From GCA-020348445 sp965372465 (GTDB lineage: Archaea > Thermoplasmatota > Thermoplasmata > GCA-020350865), in the NCBI GenBank assembly GCA_965372465.1, contig CBDVCK010000206.1:1-6995 (forward strand): a stretch of 6,995 bases of DNA. The letters run 5' to 3'. The position numbers and the translations under genes are program-made. The notes beneath the pieces were generated by a model. That model did no database searches and was not told the DNA's origin. It was given only the letters and a program-made list of their open reading frames with translations. This document shows, piece after piece, positions 1-5,823 of this stretch (within the stretch, counting starts at the first letter, position 1; the number at the start of each line of letters is the position of its first letter).

Positions 1-1275
1 CCCCTCGTTACCTGTTGTTCTCATGTACTCCACAGAATATCCTTCATCCTCGAAATCGTCAGTCGCATATAACCCTGGGGTCATTTGTAGTCTTTTGTCA
101 GCAACCTCGAATCCGTTCCATACAGATGCCTTGGTGCGCCAATTGACCACCTGTGAGCCGCCCATAGAGTAATCCACTGTAACCTCATCAACGATGTAGT
201 CAATGCCCAAGGTCCTTACTATCTGGTTCGAGGCCCCTGCCACATTGAGGTTAACAATTCTTCCCACAGCGGTATCCATGTAATACATGTCATCTTCCAT
301 GAAACCGAACAGGGCGTCACAGCTTACCAGGGCATCGCCCTCTGCATCCCCCTCCGCACCTGTTTCATCAGGCAGTTCGAACTGGGGTACAGCTTCGGCA
401 CTGCCCACAAGGCAGATGTATTCCATTGGCCCATAATCCTCATAAATTTTCTTTAATTTGAGGAACGTACCTATTGCAACCGAATTCAGATCAGGGTCCA
501 TGTACCCTATTTCCTCGGTACTTGGTTCGATATCAGTTAAAACATATGCTTGATGATAGGCAGCCATTTCCGCTGCCACAGCCGATAAACTCGGAATATG
601 GAATGTGGCACTGTAGGGTGTCGGTTCCACAGGGTTTCCATCCTGTTTATACGCGATGCCTTCTGTATAGAACTCATCTGTTTTATAATCATCCGGATTC
701 GTAACAATCACATAATTTGCATCTATTCCTTTTGCATCCAGCTCTCCCCAGACATCCTCCTGATACTGGTAGGTGGATTTACCTACTACAATCATCTTGT
801 TCTCTACATTCGCCAGGGGAGCAACCCATAGTGCTTCCTTATATGAGGCGACGCTGATTGTGCCGTCAAATCCCTTGAAATCCCTCAGGATATCATCGTT
901 TTTCTCGTACACCAAAACTCCTTCCACCTGGGACTCCACATTGGTTACCACGTCATCAGAATTCGTGAAAAGCAGCTTTGGGACATCTTTAATGGTCATA
1001 TGCTCAATGGTCCAGAGTTGATGGTCGGTTAAACTCCCGTTCTCCAAAATGAACATGGGATTGTAATCTTCACGGACGACAATCGGGGAAAGTGCTGCAA
1101 TGAACCTCATATCCTCCATGGTTTGGTGTTCATCAACAAGGATCATGTATTGACCTGGAAGATCGATTGTGGGTTTATGCTCGGCCTTGCCCTCCTCCCC
1201 TGAGAATATATAGGCAATAGCAACAATCATTAGTATTGATGCAACCGACACTGCAAAAATCTTTTTTTTATCCAT
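1..1275 (-). CDS. Secreted or anchored protein, gingipain/C25-like or CWB2-like, 3' end outside window
   Basis: An uninterrupted minus-strand frame runs from ATG at 1275 to the window edge, giving 425 residues without a stop. GGTGAT (1284-1279) lies with GGTGA 4 nt before the ATG. The N-terminus has lysines at 3-5 and a hydrophobic stretch at residues 6-24, then SGEEGK: a signal peptide or membrane anchor, so the rest should be outside the cell. Residues 186-192 (ANYVIVT), 286-297 (YICLVGSAEAVP) and 333-340 (MDTAVGRI) follow the strand-turn pattern of gingipain-like C25 peptidases and related cell-wall-binding-repeat folds, where LVGxxxxxP and xDxxVGRI recur. Residues 301-320 are acidic. The region where a catalytic His/Cys pair would lie is not in the window, so peptidase activity cannot be claimed. 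It could be a surface protein of the same fold. The reading frame is sure; the family is an inference from motifs. Confidence 0.85.
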   Translation of the reverse strand, partial: MDKKKIFAVSVASILMIVAIAYIFSGEEGKAEHKPTIDLPGQYMILVDEHQTMEDMRFIAALSPIVVREDYNPMFILENGSLTDHQLWTIEHMTIKDVPKLLFTNSDDVVTNVESQVEGVLVYEKNDDILRDFKGFDGTISVASYKEALWVAPLANVENKMIVVGKSTYQYQEDVWGELDAKGIDANYVIVTNPDDYKTDEFYTEGIAYKQDGNPVEPTPYSATFHIPSLSAVAAEMAAYHQAYVLTDIEPSTEEIGYMDPDLNSVAIGTFLKLKKIYEDYGPMEYICLVGSAEAVPQFELPDETGAEGDAEGDALVSCDALFGFMEDDMYYMDTAVGRIVNLNVAGASNQIVRTLGIDYIVDEVTVDYSMGGSQVVNWRTKASVWNGFEVADKRLQMTPGLYATDDFEDEGYSVEYMRTTGNEG

Positions 1276-1339
1276 AGTATCACCAATCAGACTGAGCTTA
1301 TGCTGAATATTTAGGTCCGAAACTTATAATGTTCTTATA

Positions 1340-1348
1340 CATATATAA
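1340..1348 (-). promoter_or_regulatory. TATA-like box for the secreted protein gene
   Basis: The minus strand reads TTATATATG here, inside the 131-bp gap after the DUF655 gene. A start site about 25 nt downstream would give a leader of roughly 40 nt before the ATG at 1275. A second AT-rich match lies near 1322-1328. The box suggests that this gene is transcribed separately from the upstream pus10-DUF655 operon. Evidence is position and composition only. Confidence 0.4.
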
Positions 1349-1406
1349 TAATAACTATGTTGGAATGTAAGAAATTGGATATCTGGAGGAAAATATCGTT
1401 TTTTTA

Positions 1407-1955
1407 TTATCTAGCAACAAAAATATGGTATTTTTGATGAGGATCGGAAAGTTCAAGTTCAATCCTCTTGGCAAGGTGTTTTTCCGGATGGTGCAATGTG
1501 CCCACCCTTGTCTCCAAATCCTCAAAATTCGCAAAAGAACCCTTTTTGCGCTCTTCGATAATGGCCCACATGGTCTTTTTACCCAATCCGGGAATCAGTT
1601 CCAACATATGAAGTCTTGTGGTAATGGCCTGTGCGTCATTATAAACTTTCAAGAATCTCACGGGATCGGCCTTGATGATCTCGAGAAGGATAAAAGGTAG
1701 TTCACTTTGGGCTGCATTGGTCAAATCATCGTAACCGATTCTCCGTTTTACATGAAGTATCTTCATCCTCTTGTCAGCTTCCCGACCGATATAAACCTTT
1801 TCACCCACCTGCAGTGAGGCATCTTCCTTTGGACTGAGCTCAAGGAGTTTAAATTGAGAATCACCGATACCATAGGCTACAGGTCCCCGTTTATATCTTT
1901 TTTCGTCAGGTAGTCCCTGTGGTAAGTAATCCAAAATATAAGCAAAATCCTCCAA
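1407..1955 (-). CDS. DUF655 family protein (OB-like plus helix-hairpin-helix)
   Basis: A 182-residue protein of the archaeal DUF655 family, a putative nucleic-acid-binding protein of unknown exact function. Residues 6-14 (YILDYLPQG), the GPVAYGIGDSQFKLLEL block at 24-40 and VGEKVYIG at 50-57 fit the N-terminal OB/S1-like part. A helix-hairpin-helix at about 118-151 (LELIPGLGKKTMWAIIEERK followed by FANFEDL) is the usual non-specific DNA/RNA backbone binder. The length is normal for the family. The start is TTG at 1955, the only usable start after the in-frame stop of rpoF; AAGGGGG lies about 10 nt upstream, and family members begin just before the YxLDYLP motif. It is the last gene of the pus10 cluster, 12 nt after rpoF and in the same frame, so only the rpoF stop separates them. 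In many archaea ksgA follows; here it does not. Confidence 0.93.
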   Translation of the reverse strand: MEDFAYILDYLPQGLPDEKRYKRGPVAYGIGDSQFKLLELSPKEDASLQVGEKVYIGREADKRMKILHVKRRIGYDDLTNAAQSELPFILLEIIKADPVRFLKVYNDAQAITTRLHMLELIPGLGKKTMWAIIEERKKGSFANFEDLETRVGTLHHPEKHLAKRIELELSDPHQKYHIFVAR

Positions 1956-1967
1956 TGCGCAGCCCCC

Positions 1968-2288
1968 TTATCGATATTCCTCAACGATCTTCAATATTTT
2001 CTTTATTTCATTCTCCTCTAAAGTGAATCTCTCCTTTGCAAAAATAGCTCTCACTTCATCAGGGTGCATTGGGAGAATATCCACGATTTTATATGCAAAG
2101 GGCTCGGATATTCTCTCGATCTTCATGAGTTCGGAAGCCATCTTATTAGCCTTTGTAACCCCTAATTGAGAGAAATGCTTGGCATGCTCCAAGGCCAGAT
2201 TCTGCTCGTAGGTGAGCTCTCTATTCTTTTGCTCCTTTTCAAGAAGGTTCTTAACCTCGGCTAATGATATATATTGAACATTTTCCAC
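1968..2288 (-). CDS. rpoF: DNA-directed RNA polymerase subunit F (Rpb4-like)
   Basis: Archaeal homologue of eukaryotic Rpb4. With subunit E (Rpb7-like) it forms the stalk of RNA polymerase, which binds nascent RNA and helps in promoter opening, processivity and termination. The sequence shows the family layout: an N-terminal region (YISLAEVKNLLEKEQ, then ELTYEQNLALEHAKHFSQL) that packs on the partner subunit, and a C-terminal HRDC-like helical domain with DILPMHPDEVRAIFAKER and a final KKILKIVEEYR. The start chosen is GTG at 2288 (106 aa), because GAGGGGG (2300-2294) lies at correct distance. An in-frame TTG at 2306 would add six residues, overlap rpl21e by 8 bp and have no ribosome site. It lies 10 nt after rpl21e and 12 nt before the DUF655 gene, so it is certainly co-transcribed with them. 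Confidence 0.95.
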   Translation of the reverse strand: MENVQYISLAEVKNLLEKEQKNRELTYEQNLALEHAKHFSQLGVTKANKMASELMKIERISEPFAYKIVDILPMHPDEVRAIFAKERFTLEENEIKKILKIVEEYR

Positions 2289-2298
2289 AATATCCCCC

Positions 2299-2595
2299 TC
2301 ATGCAACCTGTTTTCTTAGGTGTTCGGGCTTGATTATTAATATTTTTTTCTTATTGCCTGATTTCACCTCTACTTTGTAGGCTTTCCCCTGTTTTCCCAC
2401 GATGGTACCCGTAAGCCCGTAAAATCTTCTGTGGGGCTGTCCGGAATGAACGCTGGGATCGATTACAACGCTTGCCTTTTCCCCTTCAGAGAATGTTTGC
2501 ATTATTCTTGTAATTGGAGGAAGGCCTCTTTCTCTGGGTCTCTTTCTCAATATTCGCCTAGTTTTTGAGCGTGTACCTTTTGACCTTCTTACCAT
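2299..2595 (-). CDS. rpl21e: Large-subunit ribosomal protein L21e
   Basis: A 98-residue basic protein of the archaeal/eukaryotic large ribosomal subunit; bacteria lack it. The N-terminus MVRRSKGTRSKTRR is the typical Arg/Lys-rich rRNA-binding tail. The SH3-like barrel follows, with GEKASVVIDPSVHSGQPHRR at 37-56, FYGLTGTIVGKQGKAYKVEV at 58-77 and KKILIIKPEHLRKQ near the end, all family hallmarks at the usual length. The ATG at 2595 overlaps the end of pus10 by 7 bp (ATGGTAA), and GGAGG lies 9 nt upstream, so translation is probably coupled to pus10. The link with rpoF and DUF655 is a conserved archaeal gene order. Confidence 0.97.
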   Translation of the reverse strand: MVRRSKGTRSKTRRILRKRPRERGLPPITRIMQTFSEGEKASVVIDPSVHSGQPHRRFYGLTGTIVGKQGKAYKVEVKSGNKKKILIIKPEHLRKQVA

Positions 2596-3857
2596 TTTCT
2601 TATGCCTCCGATTTCATCATGTATATGAATGACATCCAGGCTCTTTATCTGGCATTTCTCATTTAGATGTTCAGCGATGCTGGGATTTGTTGTTCCCTCA
2701 TCCCCATGAATCAGCTCCTTGATGTAAATGCCACTTTCCCCAAGGATTATAAATTTAGCTTTTTTCTCATCAATGATCTGTATCTTTATATCTTTGACCG
2801 TTCTTTTTCGGATTTTATCGGCTCTTCTATGTAGAACCCTCTTCGGGGTTTTTTGTTCGATTATCTTGCCCTTGAATGCAACTTCTACTTCTTTAAGTTT
2901 TTCATTTTCTACAGGGTTTGCAAATTCCACTTCAACAGAATATGTTTTTAAAACCTTTGCATTCTTTAGTGCCACAACCTCTTCTTTTGAGGACAAACGC
3001 AGATCCGATACCTCCACCTTTCCCTTTGAACTGGAATTGATACGCTTTGCCAACATCTCCAGGTTAAGATGCCGCCATAAAGGTATCTTGATCTCCAATA
3101 TAAAGGGTCTACCATTTCCCAGCATTTTGGCATCAATGTCTTCTCTTCCCATACCATGAAAACTGTGCTCCGCACCCTTTGTGGCTTCCATGACGTACTT
3201 GGCAATGATTTCCTCCACACTCGTCTTATATAATTTTCCTGTGAAATTGCACTTCTTGCACCCTTTACCCCAACATTCTTTGCAGTCCCATCTAGTCTGG
3301 GGAATCCCCCGGGCGAGCTTTTTATACCTGCCATAGATAAATAGAGAAGATATTTGAAGTTCGATATTATTGAATCGCGTGTCCAGGATGGCAACGATAT
3401 CAGGTTTTTCGAAATCCACTTGTTTATCCAGCCTTGCCTCAAGAAGCTTACCAACCTCTCTATTGATTTCAGCCTTGATGGGTTCGTAATTCTGGATTTC
3501 GAACTCTCCCCACAGTCTTTCCTCCCTATCAACGATATCTGCATCTATCTTGGAGCCAACAAGGAATGTCTCGTAATCGTAAGGCTTGAGTTTCTTCTGG
3601 ATAAGCTCGGCGAATTTCTCAATTTCCTCGAAAAGATCTTCACAAAGATAGCATTCCGGTGGTTTATGTATCAGGTTTTGCTCTGCTTCTTTATCTTTTG
3701 CATTTGTGATAAGTTCATTATTTAAATAGAATCCTCTCTCCATGTTGCTCATACCGTGCCCTAATTTTGCAAACTGTCTTCCTAGACAATGATAGCAAAG
3801 ACCCTTTAAAGTCAATTTTTTGGCCAGTTCGAAATCAACTTCATCTGAGATATCCAT
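2589..3857 (-). CDS. pus10: tRNA pseudouridine synthase Pus10
   Basis: Makes pseudouridine at tRNA positions 54 and 55 in the T-loop; it replaces bacterial TruB for Psi55 in archaea. Numbered from the start chosen here (422 aa): CYHC at 21-24 and CYLC at 69-72 form the N-terminal zinc site, and the THUMP-like region follows. A second cysteine cluster, CKECWGKGCKKC at 192-203, is followed by TGKLYKTSVEEI. The catalytic block GREDIDAKMLGNGRPF at 237-252 carries the presumed catalytic Asp240, and TPKRVLHRRADKIRKR at 337-352 is the conserved C-terminal signature. All key residues are present. The ATG at 3857 has GGTGA 4 nt upstream, the same geometry as two other genes here, and begins just before the conserved LAKKLTLKGLCYHCLGRQ. 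An in-frame ATG at 3947 would add 30 unconserved-looking residues, has no ribosome site and lies inside a hairpin. First gene of the cluster; its stop overlaps rpl21e. Confidence 0.96.
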   Translation of the reverse strand: MDISDEVDFELAKKLTLKGLCYHCLGRQFAKLGHGMSNMERGFYLNNELITNAKDKEAEQNLIHKPPECYLCEDLFEEIEKFAELIQKKLKPYDYETFLVGSKIDADIVDREERLWGEFEIQNYEPIKAEINREVGKLLEARLDKQVDFEKPDIVAILDTRFNNIELQISSLFIYGRYKKLARGIPQTRWDCKECWGKGCKKCNFTGKLYKTSVEEIIAKYVMEATKGAEHSFHGMGREDIDAKMLGNGRPFILEIKIPLWRHLNLEMLAKRINSSSKGKVEVSDLRLSSKEEVVALKNAKVLKTYSVEVEFANPVENEKLKEVEVAFKGKIIEQKTPKRVLHRRADKIRKRTVKDIKIQIIDEKKAKFIILGESGIYIKELIHGDEGTTNPSIAEHLNEKCQIKSLDVIHIHDEIGGIRKW

Positions 3858-3885
3858 AAATTCACCGAAATGATTGGAATGAACA

Positions 3886-3908
3886 ACCCACATTTGAAAA
3901 ATGTGGGT
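3886..3908 (-). promoter_or_regulatory. Hairpin 2 of the pus10 leader
   Basis: A perfect 10-bp inverted repeat: ACCCACATTT (3886-3895) and AAATGTGGGT (3899-3908) with a 3-nt gap. In the pus10 message it ends 28 nt before the proposed AUG at 3857 and 19 nt before the GGTGA ribosome site. The top of the hairpin reads TTTTTCAAAT on the RNA strand. It is not followed by a T-tract on the minus strand, so it does not look like a terminator. It could modulate translation or RNA stability. Confidence 0.55.
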
Positions 3909-3918
3909 ATCATCACTC

Positions 3919-3975
3919 GAAAACCGCACCTTGCATTCCTCCACCATTTGAAAATGGTGATATCCTGCGGTTTTC
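3919..3975 (-). promoter_or_regulatory. Hairpin 1 (nested) of the pus10 leader
   Basis: An outer 10-bp inverted repeat (GAAAACCGCA at 3919-3928, TGCGGTTTTC at 3966-3975) encloses an inner one (CACCATTT at 3942-3949, AAATGGTG at 3952-3959, 2-nt gap). The predicted transcription start, about 25 nt from the TATA-like box, falls at the outer edge near 3976, so the RNA would begin with this stem. The inner tip reads TTTTCAAAT, as in the second hairpin. The alternative pus10 ATG at 3947 is buried in the inner stem, an argument against its use. Confidence 0.5.
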
Positions 3976-3997
3976 TGCGGATGAAGGACAATGGTTG

Positions 3998-4005
3998 ATT
4001 ATAAA
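3998..4005 (-). promoter_or_regulatory. TATA-like box of the pus10 operon
   Basis: The minus strand reads TTTATAAT within CTTATTTATAATC. A start about 25 nt downstream, near 3976, would give a leader of about 118 nt before the AUG at 3857. There is no other good candidate between the microprotein gene and pus10. No experimental evidence; assigned by sequence and spacing. Confidence 0.45.
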
Positions 4006-4103
4006 TAAGATTTGCGGGGATATTATCCTGTATTTCATTGGAAATTTATGAATAATATTGAATTTAGCAATATTGAGAAGCAACTTCCCCTGACCTAAGA
4101 TTT

Positions 4104-4247
4104 TTAGGGATATCGCTTCTGATTCCGCAATATCTCTCCGATTTGGAGAATTGCGCATTTCTCATCCATAAACCAAGCACAATCCAGTGGATGGCAATTA
4201 TCTGGTTTACCGGAGGCAAAAGTCATTGGACATAGCAAAGTTGGCAA
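4104..4247 (-). CDS. Four-cysteine microprotein, putative zinc-binding, 47 aa
   Basis: A short minus-strand gene with a TTG start at 4247 and TAA at 4106-4104. The protein begins (M)PTLLCPMTFASGK. Cysteines at 6, 18, 23 and 31 have the spacing C-x11-C-x4-C-x7-C, with CAWF after the third and CAILQI after the fourth. The layout CP-x(n)-C-x4-CAW-x(n)-CAI recalls small archaeal and bacterial proteins of unknown function that I remember only as a pattern, not as a named family. GGTGA (4256-4252) lies 4 nt before the TTG, as in pus10 and the secreted protein gene, and a TATA-like box lies about 37 nt upstream. Four cysteines in 47 residues suggest one structural metal site; binding of nucleic acid or a partner is possible but not shown. 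It stands alone, 246 nt before pus10. The overlapping 81-codon minus-strand frame at 3913-4158 is its shadow. A function cannot be given. Confidence 0.75.
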   Translation of the reverse strand: MPTLLCPMTFASGKPDNCHPLDCAWFMDEKCAILQIGEILRNQKRYP

Positions 4248-4280
4248 AGCATCACCTGGCACAATTAGACCGATATTTGT

Positions 4281-4289
4281 ATTATAAGT
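4281..4289 (-). promoter_or_regulatory. TATA-like box of the microprotein gene
   Basis: The minus strand reads CTTATAATA. A start near 4260 would leave a leader of about 13 nt that just holds the GGTGA ribosome site before the TTG at 4247. The compact agreement of box, leader, ribosome site and start supports the small gene being real. Confidence 0.4.
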
Positions 4290-4301
4290 AATTATGCCGG
4301 C

Positions 4302-4322
4302 AATTATCCAACATTGATAATT
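4302..4322. other. Dyad between divergent promoters, possible operator
   Basis: AATTATC (4302-4308) and GATAATT (4316-4322) form a 7-bp inverted repeat with a 7-nt centre. It lies 12 bp upstream of the microprotein TATA-like box and 24 bp upstream of the TATA-like box of the plus-strand nuclease-like gene, a place where an archaeal Lrp-type or other dimeric regulator could act. AT-rich dyads arise easily by chance, and no second copy of the full dyad was seen. Confidence 0.25.
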
Positions 4323-4345
4323 TTAATTGCATAACATGAGTTAGC

Positions 4346-4354
4346 CTTATATAT
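4346..4354 (+). promoter_or_regulatory. TATA-like box for the nuclease-like gene
   Basis: CTTATATAT at this place is the best TATA match upstream of the ATG at 4479. A start near 4375 would give a leader of about 105 nt, longer than for most archaeal messages. The leader holds no open frame of note. It ends with GGAGGATC (4465-4472), a near-complete match to the archaeal ribosome site. Confidence 0.4.
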
Positions 4355-4478
4355 CGCAGATTAGATTCAGGTTTGGACTTAGTTATCACTTTCATTAAAA
4401 GAGATATTGAGACTGAGTTCCGTGATGTTGGAGATCATGAATTAATAAACTAAAGTAATTCATAGGAGGATCGATCAT

Positions 4479-5792
4479 ATGAATCTAGGTAAGATTAAGA
4501 CCGAAAATGGGGAATCCCTGGAGACCGTATCTTCGGGAAATCATTTATCGACTTTTGCAAAACTCATGGGATCACTTGAGGCGAATACGTTCATTGTAAA
4601 GGTTCATGAGGACAGTGATGTTCTCAATCTACTGAGTGGTTACCATAAATCCCTCTCCCCTTTTGAGCATTTTATTATACCTTTATTGTTCAGTATAAAT
4701 CGTCAGAAAAAAGCGAAAGAGGATTTGCCCTGGGATAAGGTGGATACAGAAGAGGAGAATAGAACCCATGTGAGCTCAGAAAATATGATAAGACAGGCAA
4801 TTCCCGCAATTGACGGATTTTTTGAGAAATTCAATGAAAAATACAAAAAAATCCTCGCAGCCAACGAACTGCAACCCGATTCAATGACATACCAGGAGCA
4901 AGAAAAGCAGCAGATTCTCGGTATGATCATAAGTCAAGTTTTAGCTTCGGAATTAGGGGACGAAGAAAAAGCAAAGAAAAGTATTAGGATTTTTGAGGGT
5001 TTTCTAACCGATGACCCTGTTCTACTAATCTCAAAGTTTCTTGACCCCTTAAAGAAAGAGATAATAGATTTTGGTATGAACAATAGGGCCAAGATGATTG
5101 CCAATTCCGGTTTGGATGAAAATAAGTACAAGAATGTGGTGGAAAAGCTCGAAAATGATTACGAGGTGATAAAACCTCTCTTTTCCATCTTCTTTTGCGA
5201 AAATGAAAAACATAAACTCTATTCCTTTTATATGCTAAATCATTCTATTGTTCCCCAGATAAAATGCCCCATATGCAACAGGAATCTTTCAGCGGGAACC
5301 TTTTATTATTTCATACCCCAGGTAAATGATATTTTGAAAACAAGCGAAGGCCTGCTCGGGGCATTGACCATTTTCAAGATGGCCCAGAGCGGAAGAAAGT
5401 GGCTTTCCAACGTTTCTTTAAAGGACATTCCGGTTGATACAGAAAAGGACATAGTAATCGAAACCGACTCTGGAAAGTACACTATAATCGAAATAAAGAA
5501 TTTTGCTTTCGATGTGGATATGAAAACAAGAAAGGATAACGTCTCGGAATTCCTGGATAAGGCTTTACGGGATCTCCTGGTCTACGAAAAGCAGGGAATT
5601 GCTCTGGAAAATATATATCTGATATCCAACCTTTTCAAGGATTATGAGAATGTCCAGGTTGTAATAGATCTGTGCTCCAAAATGAAATACGCAAGACTCA
5701 ATAATATTAACCTGAAAACCATAGGTCCAAATAATATCCATAACCTTGACGAGCTGAAGATTAACGATACCGAAAAAAAGGTGGTAGTGTAA
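4479..5792 (+). CDS. Uncharacterised protein with C-terminal PD-(D/E)XK nuclease-like motif
   Basis: A 437-residue cytosolic protein of no family I recognise; no signal peptide or membrane helix. Residues 1-240 are predicted mostly helical and charged. CPIC at 263-266 is a single zinc-knuckle half; C240 and H246 or H255 could complete a site. A stretch at about 305-315 (GRKWLSNVSLKDI) leads into KDIVIETDSGKYTIIEIKN at 323-341. This matches the D-x(n)-(E/D)-x-K core of PD-(D/E)XK nucleases, with D324, E338 and K340, in strand-turn-strand context, followed by the amphipathic helix SEFLDKALRDLLVYEKQG. Such domains occur in restriction, repair, resolvase and mobile-element enzymes. The active-site call is an inference from one motif; a non-catalytic relative is possible. 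ATG at 4479 has GGAGG 9 nt upstream. The next gene begins within about 32 nt, so they are probably one transcript. Confidence 0.9.
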   Translation: MNLGKIKTENGESLETVSSGNHLSTFAKLMGSLEANTFIVKVHEDSDVLNLLSGYHKSLSPFEHFIIPLLFSINRQKKAKEDLPWDKVDTEEENRTHVSSENMIRQAIPAIDGFFEKFNEKYKKILAANELQPDSMTYQEQEKQQILGMIISQVLASELGDEEKAKKSIRIFEGFLTDDPVLLISKFLDPLKKEIIDFGMNNRAKMIANSGLDENKYKNVVEKLENDYEVIKPLFSIFFCENEKHKLYSFYMLNHSIVPQIKCPICNRNLSAGTFYYFIPQVNDILKTSEGLLGALTIFKMAQSGRKWLSNVSLKDIPVDTEKDIVIETDSGKYTIIEIKNFAFDVDMKTRKDNVSEFLDKALRDLLVYEKQGIALENIYLISNLFKDYENVQVVIDLCSKMKYARLNNINLKTIGPNNIHNLDELKINDTEKKVVV

Positions 5793-5811
5793 TTTCTATT
5801 TTGAGGATGAA

Positions 5812-5816
5812 GGAGG
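5812..5816 (+). promoter_or_regulatory. Ribosome binding site upstream of the hydrolase, start-deciding
   Basis: GGAGG within AAGGAGGTTA. It lies 7 nt before CTG at 5824 (hydrolase frame), the spacing expected from the GGTGA-4-nt geometry of other genes here; 11 nt before an out-of-frame ATG at 5828 that opens a 9-codon frame; and 37 nt before the hydrolase's first ATG at 5854. It is therefore the main evidence that translation begins upstream of 5854. Confidence 0.6.
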
Positions 5817-5823
5817 TTACAAT

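Noticed and set aside
474..1021. Three plus-strand frames of 76-82 codons
   Set aside because: They lie opposite the continuous 425-codon secreted-protein frame, lack ribosome sites and have no recognisable motifs.
2728..3725. Plus-strand frames and a 192-codon minus-strand frame within pus10
   Set aside because: pus10 is certain here from its conserved motifs; these frames are its shadows.
3858..3920. Possible box C/D guide RNA: GTGATGA (C-box-like) on the minus strand in the pus10 leader
   Set aside because: No CUGA D or D' box was found at the required distance, and the strong hairpin next to it is not typical for C/D guides.
4094..4154. Two small hairpins with the same GATTT loop (CCTAA/TTAGG and TCTCC/GGAGA)
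   Set aside because: Short stems, mostly inside the microprotein gene and its stop; best explained by chance.
3913..4158. 81-codon minus-strand frame starting at ATG 4158
   Set aside because: It overlaps the Cys4 microprotein in another frame and runs through the promoter and hairpins of the pus10 leader; no domain-like sequence and no ribosome site.
4123..4287. Plus-strand frame of about 54 codons opposite the microprotein gene
   Set aside because: It has no usable start codon or ribosome site and mirrors the coding frame of the minus-strand gene.
4193..4308. Direct repeat GGCAATTATC at 4193-4202 and 4299-4308
   Set aside because: One copy is inside the microprotein coding sequence and the other in the promoter region; ten AT-rich bases with no further copies.
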